From Streptomyces sp. NBC_00341 (GTDB taxonomy: Bacteria > Actinomycetota > Actinomycetes > Streptomycetales > Streptomycetaceae): a DNA stretch of 64,000 nucleotides. A program made the position numbers and the translations under genes. Of the stretch, positions 33,286-44,201 are shown in pieces. Numbering within the stretch: position 1 is the first letter of the stretch; every line of letters starts with the position of its first letter. The DNA lies in contig NZ_CP108002.1 of the NCBI RefSeq assembly GCF_041435055.1, forward strand, positions 7,006,001 to 7,070,000, given 5' to 3'. The notes under the pieces were generated by a model. It saw nothing but the letters and a program-made list of their open reading frames with translations. It had not been told where the DNA came from and did no database searches.

Positions 33286-33585
33286 GAGCGCGAGCGCTGG
33301 CCGGGCGGCCTCCCGGGCGAAGTGCTCCGGGGTGGCCGCTTCCCGAACCCTGTCGGCGCGCTCGATACGACGCGTCATCAGGTACGCGTCCGGCGATTCG
33401 CCGTACGCCAGCCGGAACCGGCGGCTGAGGTCACCGGCGGACATGTGGACGCCGAGGGCGAGCGCCTCGACGTCCAGCGGCTGCCCGTACTCCCGGTCGA
33501 TCCGGTCGCGGACCCGGCGCAGGAGGGTCAGTTCGCGCAGCCGCTGGTCCTGGACGCGGGCCCGCGCCCACGAGGGATGGCACAT
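33283..33585 (-). CDS. minimal AraC-type DNA-binding protein
   Basis: A 100-aa protein consisting only of the AraC HTH pair: LRRVRDRIDREYGQPLDVEALALGVHMSAGDLSRRFRLAYGESPDAYLMTRRIERA. It lacks an effector domain, which is unusual but seen in small actinobacterial AraC proteins. It starts 15 bases after the VOC gene stop, so the two form an operon. Its stop falls in the 9-bp repeat tract, and the C-terminus may have been shortened by repeat growth. Confidence 0.8.
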   Translation of the reverse strand: MCHPSWARARVQDQRLRELTLLRRVRDRIDREYGQPLDVEALALGVHMSAGDLSRRFRLAYGESPDAYLMTRRIERADRVREAATPEHFAREAARPALAL

Positions 33586-33600
33586 GAGCGGATCCCCCTC

Positions 33601-34011
33601 TCAGCGGAGTTCCTGGATGCGGACCATGTTGCCGGCGGGATCGCGGAAGGCGCAGTCGCGGATTCCGTACGGCTGCTCGGTCGGTTCCTGGACGACCTCG
33701 GTGGTGGCCGCCTGCACCTTCTCGAACGTTGCGTCGAGGTCCCGGGTGGCCAGCAGGATCCACCCGTACGTGCCCTTGGCCATCATCTCGGTGATGGTGC
33801 GGCGTTCGTCCTCCGTGACCCCGGGGTCGGCGGCCGGGGGCGCCAGGAGGATGGACGTGTCGGGCTGACCGGCCGGGCCGACCGTGATCCAGCGCATCCG
33901 TCCCTGACCGACGTCACTGCGGACCTCGAAGCCGAGGGCGTCACGGTAGAAGGCCAGGGACGCGTCCGGATCGTCGTGCGGAAGGACGCTGGTGTGAATG
34001 GTGATATCCAT
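33601..34011 (-). CDS. VOC/glyoxalase-fold protein
   Basis: A 136-aa single-module VOC protein: MDITIHTSVLPHDDPDASLAFYRDALGFEV and a C-terminal FRDPAGNMVRIQEL. Start at ATG 34011; a GTG at 34029 adds six residues. Such proteins bind divalent metals and act as lyases, isomerases or resistance proteins. Operonic with the small AraC-type regulator downstream. Confidence 0.85.
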   Translation of the reverse strand: MDITIHTSVLPHDDPDASLAFYRDALGFEVRSDVGQGRMRWITVGPAGQPDTSILLAPPAADPGVTEDERRTITEMMAKGTYGWILLATRDLDATFEKVQAATTEVVQEPTEQPYGIRDCAFRDPAGNMVRIQELR

Positions 34012-34037
34012 GGCGGTCAGATTAGGCACGGCCCGCG

Positions 34038-34880
34038 TCAGGCGCTTCTCGAATCCTGATCCGGTCGGAACCCGCCCTGCGGACGGCGTCCCCAGGCCGA
34101 GATCATCGGGGCCGTCGCCAGGTCGAGTTCCCTGGTGGCGACGTTCGAGAGATGGCGGTCGATGTCCGCGTCGGACGCGATCCCCGCCGCCACCAGCCGG
34201 TCACGGATCTGCCGGACGGTCGCGGCCTCAAGCACGGTGCAGGCCGGCGAGGTGATCGGGAAGTAGGCATCCGCCCGCACATCGAGCAGTCCGGCCTCGC
34301 GCAGCCGCCTGGGCAGGGTCCTGCCGTACGCGAGATCGGCCCCGCGCCCCGCCATGAGCTCCCGGAACCCGGACCGCAGGCGGTTGGCCAGCCGCTGCTC
34401 GGGGCCCGACTCGTCCGGGCACAGCAGCGGCTGGAGCCCCGGGTCGGCGTCCTCCAGGAGCAGCACGCCACCGGGTCGCAGCGCCCGGACCATGCGACGC
34501 AGGGCCTCGGCCCGGTCGACGACGTGGACCAGGACCAGCCGGGCGTGCACCAGGTCGAAGCCGCCCGGCGGCGGAGGGTCGGCCGCGACGTCGTGGCGCA
34601 GCACCTCGACGACGTCGGAGGCGGCCTCCCTGGCCCAGGACACGTCGATGTCGGTGCAGACCACCTGGCCGGTGGCGCCGACCCGTTCGGCGAGACCTGC
34701 GGGTACGGAGGGGCCGCCGGCCCCGACCTCCCAGCACCGCATGCCCTCGGTGATGCCGATCCGGTCGATGTGCCGGAACGTCACCGGGTCGAACAGCTCG
34801 GCCAGCGCGCCGAATCTGATGCCCGCCTCCGACTGCTGATTGTCCAGCAGATACCCCTGGTCCTCGCCGCGCTCGGTCAT
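34038..34880 (-). CDS. class I SAM-dependent methyltransferase
   Basis: A 280-aa methyltransferase: motif I CWEVGAGGPSVP, motif II/post I TDIDVSWA, then LVHARLVLVHVVDRAEALRRMVRALRPGGVLLLEDAD. This resembles small-molecule methyltransferases of the UbiE/Coq5-like group. The ATG at 34880 opens the conserved MTERGEDQGYLLDNQQ start. Single gene between the VOC protein and the MMPL exporter; substrate unknown. Confidence 0.88.
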   Translation of the reverse strand: MTERGEDQGYLLDNQQSEAGIRFGALAELFDPVTFRHIDRIGITEGMRCWEVGAGGPSVPAGLAERVGATGQVVCTDIDVSWAREAASDVVEVLRHDVAADPPPPGGFDLVHARLVLVHVVDRAEALRRMVRALRPGGVLLLEDADPGLQPLLCPDESGPEQRLANRLRSGFRELMAGRGADLAYGRTLPRRLREAGLLDVRADAYFPITSPACTVLEAATVRQIRDRLVAAGIASDADIDRHLSNVATRELDLATAPMISAWGRRPQGGFRPDQDSRSA

Positions 34881-35038
34881 GCCCGCCTCACTGTCGCTGT
34901 CTCCGTCCGCCGGACTCGAAGTCCACCATGCCCGGTACCGCCGGACACCGCCCGCCCCGCCCCGCCCCGTCCGTGCGGGTGCCCGCCTCCCCGCGTGGGG
35001 GAGGCGGGCACACTTCGCGGGGGAGGGGCCGCGTGTGG

Positions 35039-37267
35039 TCAGACCTGGGCCGGGTCCTTCACGTACGGCGACTCGGGCGAACCGGCGGCGGGTTCCGGCG
35101 CGGGGCCGCCCTCGCTGAGGCCGAACCGTCCGTGGACCCTGCGCAGGAAGCCGGGCGCGTACCAGGCGGACCGGCCGAGCAGCCGCATCGCGGCGGGCAC
35201 CAGGATGCCGCGTACCGCGACGGCGTCGATGAGGATGGCGAGGCCGCTGCCCAGGCCGAACAGCTGCATGAAGCTGAGCTCGGCCGTGCCGAAGGCGAAG
35301 AAGCTCACCGCCAGCAGGCACGCCGCCGCGCTGACGATGCGTCCCGTGTGCCCGAGGCCGTTGGTCACGGCACTCTCGTTGTCCTCGCCCAGGTCGTGGA
35401 GCTCCTTGATGCGGCTGGTGACGAAGACCTCGTAGTCCATCGAGAGACCGAACGCGATGCAGAACATCAGCACGGTCATGGACACCTCCATCGGCTGGGC
35501 CGTGAAGCCGAGCAGGGAGGAGAGGTGGCCGTCCTGGAAGATCCAGGTCATGACGCCGAGGGTCGCTGCCAGGCTGATCATGTTGAGCACCAGCGCGCGC
35601 AGCGGCTGGACGATGCTGCCGGTGAACAGGAAGAGCAGCAGGAACGTGGTGAGGACGACCAGGGCCACCGCGATCGGGAGGCGGTCCGCGATCGCGCCCT
35701 TGGCGTCGACCAGTACGGCGTCGGTGCCGCCCACCAGGGCGTGCGATCCGGAGGGCGGGGCGAGCGCCCGCACCTCACCGACCAGGTCCTGGGACGCGTC
35801 CGACTTCGGCGCCAGGGCGCTCACCACGTTGATCCGCTGCGCGTCGGGGCGGCCGAGCGCGGGGTTGCCGGCGGCCGTGGACCGTCCGTCGGCGTAGGTT
35901 CCGGCGCTGGACTCGACCCGGGCGACGCCCTTGAGACCGGACAGTCCGGCCGCGTACGACGCCAGCGGGGCCTTGCCCACCGAGGTGTCGATGACGACGT
36001 GGAGGGCCGCGTCTTCGTTGCCGTCGAACTTCTCCTGGAGGACCGCCGAGACCTGGCGGCTCTCGGCGCCGGAGGACAGCACGCGTTCGTCCGGTGTGCC
36101 GAAGGTGATGCCGAGGAGCGGGCTCGCCGCGACCAGGAGGACCGCGAGCACGGGCAGTGCGGTGAGCGCGGGCCGCCGCATGACGGTACCGGCCAGCCGT
36201 CCCCACATCGGTGCCCGGGTGCCGGCGCGGCCCGGCTTCGACCACGGCATCCGCCCGCTGTTGACCCGGTGACCCAGCACGACGAACAGGGCCGGCATGA
36301 CGAACAGGGTGCTGAAGGCCGCGATGGCGACGACCCCGACCCCGGCGTAGCCGAACGAGCGCAGGAAGTACTGGGGGAACACCAGGAGCGCCGCGAGCGC
36401 GGCCGCCACCGTCGCGGCGGAGAACGCGACCGTACGGCCCGCGGTACTCACCGTCCGCCGTACGGCGTCGTCCACGCTCGCCCCGGTCGCGAGCTGTTCC
36501 CGGAACCGGCTGATCATCAGCAGGGCGTAATCGATGCCGAGGCCCAGCCCCAGCGCCGTGGTGAGGTTGACCGCGAAGACGGAGACGTCGGTGACGCTGC
36601 CGAGGAGGAAGAGCTCCGCGAACGTGCCCGCGATGGCGATGGTGCCGATCACCAGCGGCAGCAGGGCGGCCACCGCGCTGCCGAAGACGATCAGGAGCAG
36701 CACCAGGGTCAGCGGTACGGCGATGCCCTCGGCCAGCAGCAGGTCCTTGCCCGACTGCGTCCCCATCTCGCTGGTCACGGCGGCGGCGCCGCCCGCCCGG
36801 ACCGTGAGCACGTCCTTGTACGGCCCGGTGTAGGCGTCGATGACGCTCTTGGCGTTCTCGTCGCGCTCGGTGTCGTTGCCCTTCACATGGGCGAGCACCA
36901 TGGCCTCGCGGCCGTCCTCCGAGCGGAGAGCGGCGCTGCCCGTGTCCCAGAACGAGACGACGTTCTCCAGGTTCTTCTCCTTCTTGAGGCCGGCCAGCAG
37001 GGCCCGGCCGCCCCGCTGTGCGGCCGGGGCGTCGACGCGGCCCTCGGCGGCGCGGACCAGCAGGACCAGGTTCGTCTCCCCGCCGAACTTCTCGTCGATG
37101 ACCTTCCCGGCCCGGGTGGACGGGGAGGCCGGGTCGTCGTAACCGCCCCCGAGCAGCTTGCCGAACGCGCCGGAGCCCAGGACGCCCATGAGGGCAACGG
37201 CCACGACGGCGACGACGAGTATCAACCGGGGCCGGCGGATGGCCAGTTCGGCTATGCGTTCAAACAC
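35039..37267 (-). CDS. MMPL-family RND-type exporter
   Basis: A 742-aa integral membrane protein with two repeated halves: TM1 (RLILVVAVVAVALMGVLGSGAFG), a large extracytoplasmic domain, five more helices, then the pattern again after about residue 365. GLGLGIDYALLMISRFRE and FGLSMDYEVFVTSRIKE are the duplicated TM4 proton-relay segments. Related Streptomyces proteins (ActII-3, MmpL) export antibiotics or lipids. The GTG at 37267 follows AAGGAG. It diverges from a TetR regulator over an AT-rich inverted repeat. Confidence 0.92.
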   Translation of the reverse strand: MFERIAELAIRRPRLILVVAVVAVALMGVLGSGAFGKLLGGGYDDPASPSTRAGKVIDEKFGGETNLVLLVRAAEGRVDAPAAQRGGRALLAGLKKEKNLENVVSFWDTGSAALRSEDGREAMVLAHVKGNDTERDENAKSVIDAYTGPYKDVLTVRAGGAAAVTSEMGTQSGKDLLLAEGIAVPLTLVLLLIVFGSAVAALLPLVIGTIAIAGTFAELFLLGSVTDVSVFAVNLTTALGLGLGIDYALLMISRFREQLATGASVDDAVRRTVSTAGRTVAFSAATVAAALAALLVFPQYFLRSFGYAGVGVVAIAAFSTLFVMPALFVVLGHRVNSGRMPWSKPGRAGTRAPMWGRLAGTVMRRPALTALPVLAVLLVAASPLLGITFGTPDERVLSSGAESRQVSAVLQEKFDGNEDAALHVVIDTSVGKAPLASYAAGLSGLKGVARVESSAGTYADGRSTAAGNPALGRPDAQRINVVSALAPKSDASQDLVGEVRALAPPSGSHALVGGTDAVLVDAKGAIADRLPIAVALVVLTTFLLLFLFTGSIVQPLRALVLNMISLAATLGVMTWIFQDGHLSSLLGFTAQPMEVSMTVLMFCIAFGLSMDYEVFVTSRIKELHDLGEDNESAVTNGLGHTGRIVSAAACLLAVSFFAFGTAELSFMQLFGLGSGLAILIDAVAVRGILVPAAMRLLGRSAWYAPGFLRRVHGRFGLSEGGPAPEPAAGSPESPYVKDPAQV

Positions 37268-37417
37268 GCACGATCTCCTTAGGTGCCCGTACGGGAGGTG
37301 TCCATACGGGAGGTGTCTACATGGGGAAAACGGCCTCAAACGGCCGGAGTTGCATAAAAGGGGAGTGCTGTCGACGTGCCGCCTGGCGGAGCGCCACGAG
37401 TGACGTTAGTGAGGAGC

Positions 37418-37446
37418 AAGAAAATTTGGCAGTGTTAGATTTTCTT
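37418..37446. promoter_or_regulatory. AT-rich inverted repeat, probable TetR operator
   Basis: Perfect 8-bp arms AAGAAAAT (37418-37425) and ATTTTCTT (37439-37446) with a 13-base spacer, the most AT-rich spot in the 234-base divergent region between the MMPL exporter and TetR genes. The size and location suit a TetR dimer pair controlling both genes. Three imperfect copies of TACGGGAGGTGTC precede it around 37287-37320. Confidence 0.55.
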
Positions 37447-37501
37447 CACGGGAGGCAAGTTCCCCTTGCCCGGGGCGCGGTGGCCGCCGTACGGTCGCCC
37501 C

Positions 37502-38299
37502 ATGCCTGCCGACGAACACGTGACGGTCCCGCAGACCCTGCGCCAGCGCCGCCGGGCCGCCGCGACCCGGGAGATCCTGGACGCCGCCGAGCAGCACATC
37601 GCGCAGAGCGGTCCCGCCGCCCTGTCCCTGCGCGCGGTCGCCCGAGGTCTGGGGATGACCGTGCAGGCGCTGTACCACTACTTCCCGAGCCGCGAGGCCC
37701 TCGTCACGGAGCTGATCGCCAAGGCGTACGGGGACCTGGCCGATGCCGTGCAGGCCGCCGTCGACACCGCCCCGGGCGGCACCGCCCCGGACGAACCCGG
37801 CCTGCCGCGCCTGGTGATCGCGGCCGAGGGCTACCGCCGGTGGGCCGTCGCCCACCCGGAGCGCTTCCAGCTCCTCTACGGGACGCCGCTGCGGGACTAC
37901 GCGGCCCCCGTCGAGGGCCCGACGACGCAGGCGATGCGCCGGATGAGCTCGATCTTCGAGCGCGAGATGTTCGACGGGTTCACCGTGGCGCAGCTCGCCG
38001 CCGCCGAGACCCCCGCGCTCTCGCCCGAGCTCCGGGCGTATCTGGAGCAGCTGCCGCACTACGGTCCGGGGCGGCTGCCGCCTCCCGCGACCGCCCTGCT
38101 GCTGAGCGCGTGGGGACACCTCAACGGACTGGTCATCCTGGAGGTGTTCGGGCACGCCTCGTTCCTGGGCGGCCATCAGGCCGAGATCTTCCGCATGGCG
38201 ATGCGGAACCTGCTGGACGACGTCCACCGCCAGATCCCCGCGAGTGCGAGTGCGAGTGCGAGTGCGAGCACGGGCACGGGTGCGGGCCCCAGCGGCTGA
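37502..38299 (+). CDS. TetR-family regulator of the MMPL exporter
   Basis: A 265-aa repressor: HTH at about 26-66 (SGPAALSLRAVARGLGMTVQALYHYFPSREALVTELI) and a TetR_C_13-like ligand domain (RRWAVAHPERFQLLYGTPL). ATG start. The C-terminus ends in five Ala-Ser pairs encoded by a GAGTGC hexamer tract near 38240-38268. Divergent from the exporter, so most likely its ligand-responsive repressor. Confidence 0.9.
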   Translation: MPADEHVTVPQTLRQRRRAAATREILDAAEQHIAQSGPAALSLRAVARGLGMTVQALYHYFPSREALVTELIAKAYGDLADAVQAAVDTAPGGTAPDEPGLPRLVIAAEGYRRWAVAHPERFQLLYGTPLRDYAAPVEGPTTQAMRRMSSIFEREMFDGFTVAQLAAAETPALSPELRAYLEQLPHYGPGRLPPPATALLLSAWGHLNGLVILEVFGHASFLGGHQAEIFRMAMRNLLDDVHRQIPASASASASASTGTGAGPSG

Positions 38300-38405
38300 G
38301 TGCGGGCGTGGTACCTGGGTCTGACGATGGTCCGACGGTGGAGGTACGCCCAAGTCGCCCCACAGCAGCATGTGTTGGCGACGCCCGATGCCTAGCGTTG
38401 GGCGC

Positions 38406-39590
38406 ATGACCACTACCGGACATCACAGAGCCGGCGCCGCCGCGCTGCTCGTCCTCGCCCTGTCCGCCCCGCTCCTGGGCGCCGCACCGGCCTCCGCGGC
38501 CCACACTCCGCGGCCCCCGTCCCGGGCCGCCGCCGCGAACGCGCTGGAACTGCCTGATCCCACCGGCCCGTACGCGGTGGGCCGGCGCACCCTGCACCTG
38601 GTCGACCACCACCGCACGGACCCATGGGTGCCGTCGGCCGGTGACCGGGAACTGATGGTGTCGGTGACGTACCCGTCCCGTCCGGCGACCGGCACGCCGG
38701 CGCCGTACATGACGACCGAAGAGGCGCGGCTCCTCCTGGAGGCGCGGGGACTCGACGGTGTCGTGTCCCCGGAAACGGTCGCCCGGACGGGCACCCATGA
38801 GCGGGAGGGCGCTTCCCCGGCGCGGGGGCGCTTCCCCCTGGTCCTGCTCTCCCCGGGATTCTCGATGCCGCGCACCACCCTCACCTCGATCGCCGAGGAC
38901 CTGACAAGCCGCGGCCATGTCGTCGCCTCTGTGGACCACGCCTACGAATCCGTCGGCACCGCGTTCCCCGGCGGCCGCGTGCTGACCTGCGTGGCATGCG
39001 AGCGGGCCGAGACGGACGAGGAGCGGGCCGCGGTCGTGCGCGGCCGGGCCGAGGACATGTCCTTCGTGATCGACGAGCTGACGCACGGCAGGCAGGCGGG
39101 GGCGTTGTCCCGGGTGATCGATACCCGCAGGATCGGCATGGCCGGGCACTCGATCGGGGGCGCGGCCGCCGCGGCGACCATGGCCGGCGACCGTCGCGTC
39201 CGGGCGGGGGCCGACCTCGACGGTGACTTCTTCGTGAGCCCCGCCGCGACGGGGCTCGGGGGGCGCCCCTTCATGATGCTCGGCGCCGAGGACTCGCACA
39301 GCCCCGGCGGCGCGTCCGGCGACTGGTCCGACGCGTGGGGGCACCTGGAGGGCTGGAAGCGATGGCTGACCGTGGCCGGCGCCGGGCACTTCTCCTTCAC
39401 GGACCTGCCCTACCTGGGTGACCGGCTCGGCCTGCCGGACGCCGCCGTGCCGCTGCCAGCGGAGCAGGGGTGGCACCTCACCCGTGACTACGTCGCGGCC
39501 TTCTTCGACCTGCACCTGCGGGGTATCCCGCAACCTCTCCTCGACGGCCCCTCCGCCAGGTATCCCGAGGTGGTGTTCCGGCAGCCCTGA
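38406..39590 (+). CDS. secreted alpha/beta hydrolase (PAF-acetylhydrolase/cutinase-like)
   Basis: A 394-aa exported hydrolase. A Sec signal peptide (hydrophobic AAALLVLALSAPLLGA followed by ASAA) opens the protein. Nucleophile Ser lies in MAGHSIGGAAAA, Asp in GADLDGDFF and His in AGAGHFSFTDLP. The general pattern follows platelet-activating-factor acetylhydrolase-type lipases. Monocistronic with its own upstream gap; acts outside the cell on a lipid or polyester substrate. Confidence 0.87.
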   Translation: MTTTGHHRAGAAALLVLALSAPLLGAAPASAAHTPRPPSRAAAANALELPDPTGPYAVGRRTLHLVDHHRTDPWVPSAGDRELMVSVTYPSRPATGTPAPYMTTEEARLLLEARGLDGVVSPETVARTGTHEREGASPARGRFPLVLLSPGFSMPRTTLTSIAEDLTSRGHVVASVDHAYESVGTAFPGGRVLTCVACERAETDEERAAVVRGRAEDMSFVIDELTHGRQAGALSRVIDTRRIGMAGHSIGGAAAAATMAGDRRVRAGADLDGDFFVSPAATGLGGRPFMMLGAEDSHSPGGASGDWSDAWGHLEGWKRWLTVAGAGHFSFTDLPYLGDRLGLPDAAVPLPAEQGWHLTRDYVAAFFDLHLRGIPQPLLDGPSARYPEVVFRQP

Positions 39591-39648
39591 CCCGGACGAA
39601 AGACCCTGCCCCGACGAGCGGTTCGGCTCATCGGTAGCCTGCTCCACC

Positions 39649-40089
39649 ATGATGCGCGCCTGGATCCTGCCGATGCTCTATCTGCTCTGCGGCGCAGCCG
39701 TCGCGACGGGGTCGCTCCTGGAGGGGAGCATCGGCACGGCGGTGACACTCCTGCTGGTGTTCCTGGCGCTCGCCGGCCTGCACTCGCCCCTGATCTTCCC
39801 GAGGTCGACCGGTGCGCGGGAGGCGCAGCGCCTCAGCGCGGCCGACGGCCGCCCGGTCGTCTTCTGGCGGCCGGGCTGCGCGTACTGCATGCGCCTGCGC
39901 ATCCGGCTGGGCCGCAGCGCCGGCCGGTTGCACTGGGTCAACATCTGGCGCGACCCGGAAGGGGCCGCAGCGGTGAGGGCGGTCAACGACGGCAACGAGA
40001 CCGTGCCGACCGTCTTCGTCGCGGGCCTGCCGCACACCAACCCCGATCCCGCGTGGGTGCGCGGACAGCTCGCCCCTCGTCGGGGATGA
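39649..40089 (+). CDS. membrane-anchored glutaredoxin/mycoredoxin-like protein
   Basis: A 146-aa protein with two N-terminal hydrophobic helices (about 5-20 and 27-45) and a glutaredoxin domain with C-A-Y-C active site (WRPGCAYCMRLRI) and the cis-Pro block TVPTVFVAG. C-x2-C with Ala-Tyr resembles mycoredoxin-type proteins that use mycothiol. ATG at 39649, or 39652. Separate from the aconitase gene downstream, which has its own promoter. Confidence 0.85.
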   Translation: MMRAWILPMLYLLCGAAVATGSLLEGSIGTAVTLLLVFLALAGLHSPLIFPRSTGAREAQRLSAADGRPVVFWRPGCAYCMRLRIRLGRSAGRLHWVNIWRDPEGAAAVRAVNDGNETVPTVFVAGLPHTNPDPAWVRGQLAPRRG

Positions 40090-40143
40090 GGCACGGCGAC
40101 AGGCGAGCCCCGACATGACCGTTCCCCGGCGATGTACTAGAGT

Positions 40144-40161
40144 TATCTCGACATCGAGATA
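40144..40161. promoter_or_regulatory. palindrome TATCTCGA-CA-TCGAGATA upstream of aconitase
   Basis: Perfect 8-bp arms separated by two bases, 158 bases before the aconitase start. The MarR-family regulator TamR is reported to bind the S. coelicolor aconitase promoter, and a compact palindrome of this sort is what a MarR dimer uses. Assignment to TamR is from memory of that literature plus position. Confidence 0.5.
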
Positions 40162-40192
40162 TATGCCGAAGGCGCACAGCGGGCCGCCGTGC

Positions 40193-40224
40193 GGTAAGGG
40201 TTACCTAACTAATCCTTACCTTAG
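40193..40224. promoter_or_regulatory. iron-box-like inverted repeat upstream of aconitase
   Basis: GGTAAGG (40193-40199) and CCTTACC (40214-40220) flank GTTACCTAACTAAT. The inner TTAGGTAACC on the minus strand resembles DmdR/IdeR half-sites (TTAGG...TAACC), although spacing differs from the 19-bp consensus. Could couple this Fe-S enzyme to iron supply. Confidence 0.35.
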
Positions 40225-40246
40225 CGGATGGCCGGAGTGGCTGTAG

Positions 40247-43033
<2,787 letters not shown>

Positions 43034-43055
43034 GCCCGGCAGGCAGTACGAAGGG

Positions 43056-43094
43056 AGGGCCGCATCCCCGCGACGGGGATGCGGCCCTCCCGCA
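43056..43094 (+). terminator. strong aconitase terminator
   Basis: GGGAGGGCCGCATCCCCG pairs fully with CGGGGATGCGGCCCTCCC (18 bp) around a three-base CGA loop, about 22 bases after the aconitase stop. Confidence 0.9.
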
Positions 43095-43169
43095 TGTTCC
43101 GGCCCTGCTGAAACCTCGTCGGATCAGGCAGGTCGGGGTATATCGAGCGCATCGAGCAGACCGGTCGGA

Positions 43170-44105
43170 TCAGAAGAGGAACTTGTAGCTGTTCCAGCCG
43201 CTCGTGCCGACCTTCACCTTGGCCTGGTACGGGGCTGCGGCCTTGCCGGTGCCCTTGTACAGGTAGAGCTCGCCCTTGGCGTTGCGGGCGAGGAGGTCGG
43301 TGCGGCCGTCCCCGCTGATGTCGCCGGTGGAGACCAGCCGGTTGTACTGGTTCCAGCCGCTGCCGACCTTGGTGCGCTTGGCGAACGGCGCCTTCTGGTT
43401 GCCGGTGCCCTTGTACAGCCACAGGACGCCGGACTTGTCACGCGCGACGACGTCGTTCTTGCCGTCGCCGGTCAGGTCGCCGTTGCCGGCGATCTCGGTG
43501 TAGATGTTCCAGCCGGTGGCCACCTTGATACGGCCCGTCACCTTGCCGGTGCCGTAGCCGAGGTAGAGGTACAGGTCGCCCTTGGAGTCGCGGGCGAGCA
43601 GGTCGCCCGCGGCGGCGCCGCCGATGTTGCCCGGGGAGACCAGCTTGTTGTAGATGTTCCAGCCGGAGCCGACCTTGACCGGCTTCTCGCCCTCGAACTT
43701 CAGGTAGCCGACGTTCCCGTTGGTCTCACGGAACCAGAGGCCTTCGCTGTAGCCGTTGGCCTTGTTGTCGTTGTCGACCTGCAGTATGGCGCTGACACCG
43801 GTCCAGCCCGATCCCTTGTTCGCGCGGGCGGTGAGCCCGCCCTTCCCGTTCCCGGTGTAGGCGTACAGGGTGCCCGCCGAGTTGGCGCCGTACAGGGCGA
43901 ACCTGGGGGTGACGGCGGCTGCCGCCGCTGCGGCGGCAGCGGGTGCCTGGGCGGACTCGGCGGCCGCAGCCGACGGCTGCGGGGAGTCGGCGGCCACGGC
44001 GGAGGCGCCGGTTGCGACGAGGCCGGCGGTGAGCGCCGCGGCTGCCGCGCGAGCGGCAGTGCGTCGGTGGGTACGGCCAGCGGTTTCGGCCACGAAGTGC
44101 TCCAT
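43170..44105 (-). CDS. secreted FG-GAP/VCBS-repeat protein, copy 1
   Basis: A 311-aa exported protein: signal peptide (RRTAARAAAAALTAGLVATGASAVAA) and Ala-rich linker, then four beta-propeller-like repeats of the type GDLTGDGKNDVVARD-KSGVLWLYKG, with Asp-rich calcium loops. FG-GAP repeats occur in surface and secreted binding proteins. ATG at 44105. It is followed upstream by a close paralogue at 44202, and the 3' ends of the two genes are nearly identical in DNA, indicating recent tandem duplication or conversion. Ligand unknown. Confidence 0.85.
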   Translation of the reverse strand: MEHFVAETAGRTHRRTAARAAAAALTAGLVATGASAVAADSPQPSAAAAESAQAPAAAAAAAAAVTPRFALYGANSAGTLYAYTGNGKGGLTARANKGSGWTGVSAILQVDNDNKANGYSEGLWFRETNGNVGYLKFEGEKPVKVGSGWNIYNKLVSPGNIGGAAAGDLLARDSKGDLYLYLGYGTGKVTGRIKVATGWNIYTEIAGNGDLTGDGKNDVVARDKSGVLWLYKGTGNQKAPFAKRTKVGSGWNQYNRLVSTGDISGDGRTDLLARNAKGELYLYKGTGKAAAPYQAKVKVGTSGWNSYKFLF

Positions 44106-44201
44106 GGATCGCGATCGGTCGTGGCCCGCCGCGAGTTGGCGGCGGGCCACGGATTCACGCGAATCGTGTCATGACTTCGGGTCCGAAACCGGCGTTTTTC
44201 A

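Noticed and set aside
33223..33290. CRISPR-like array
   Set aside because: Units are only 9 bp with no spacers; a simple tandem repeat.
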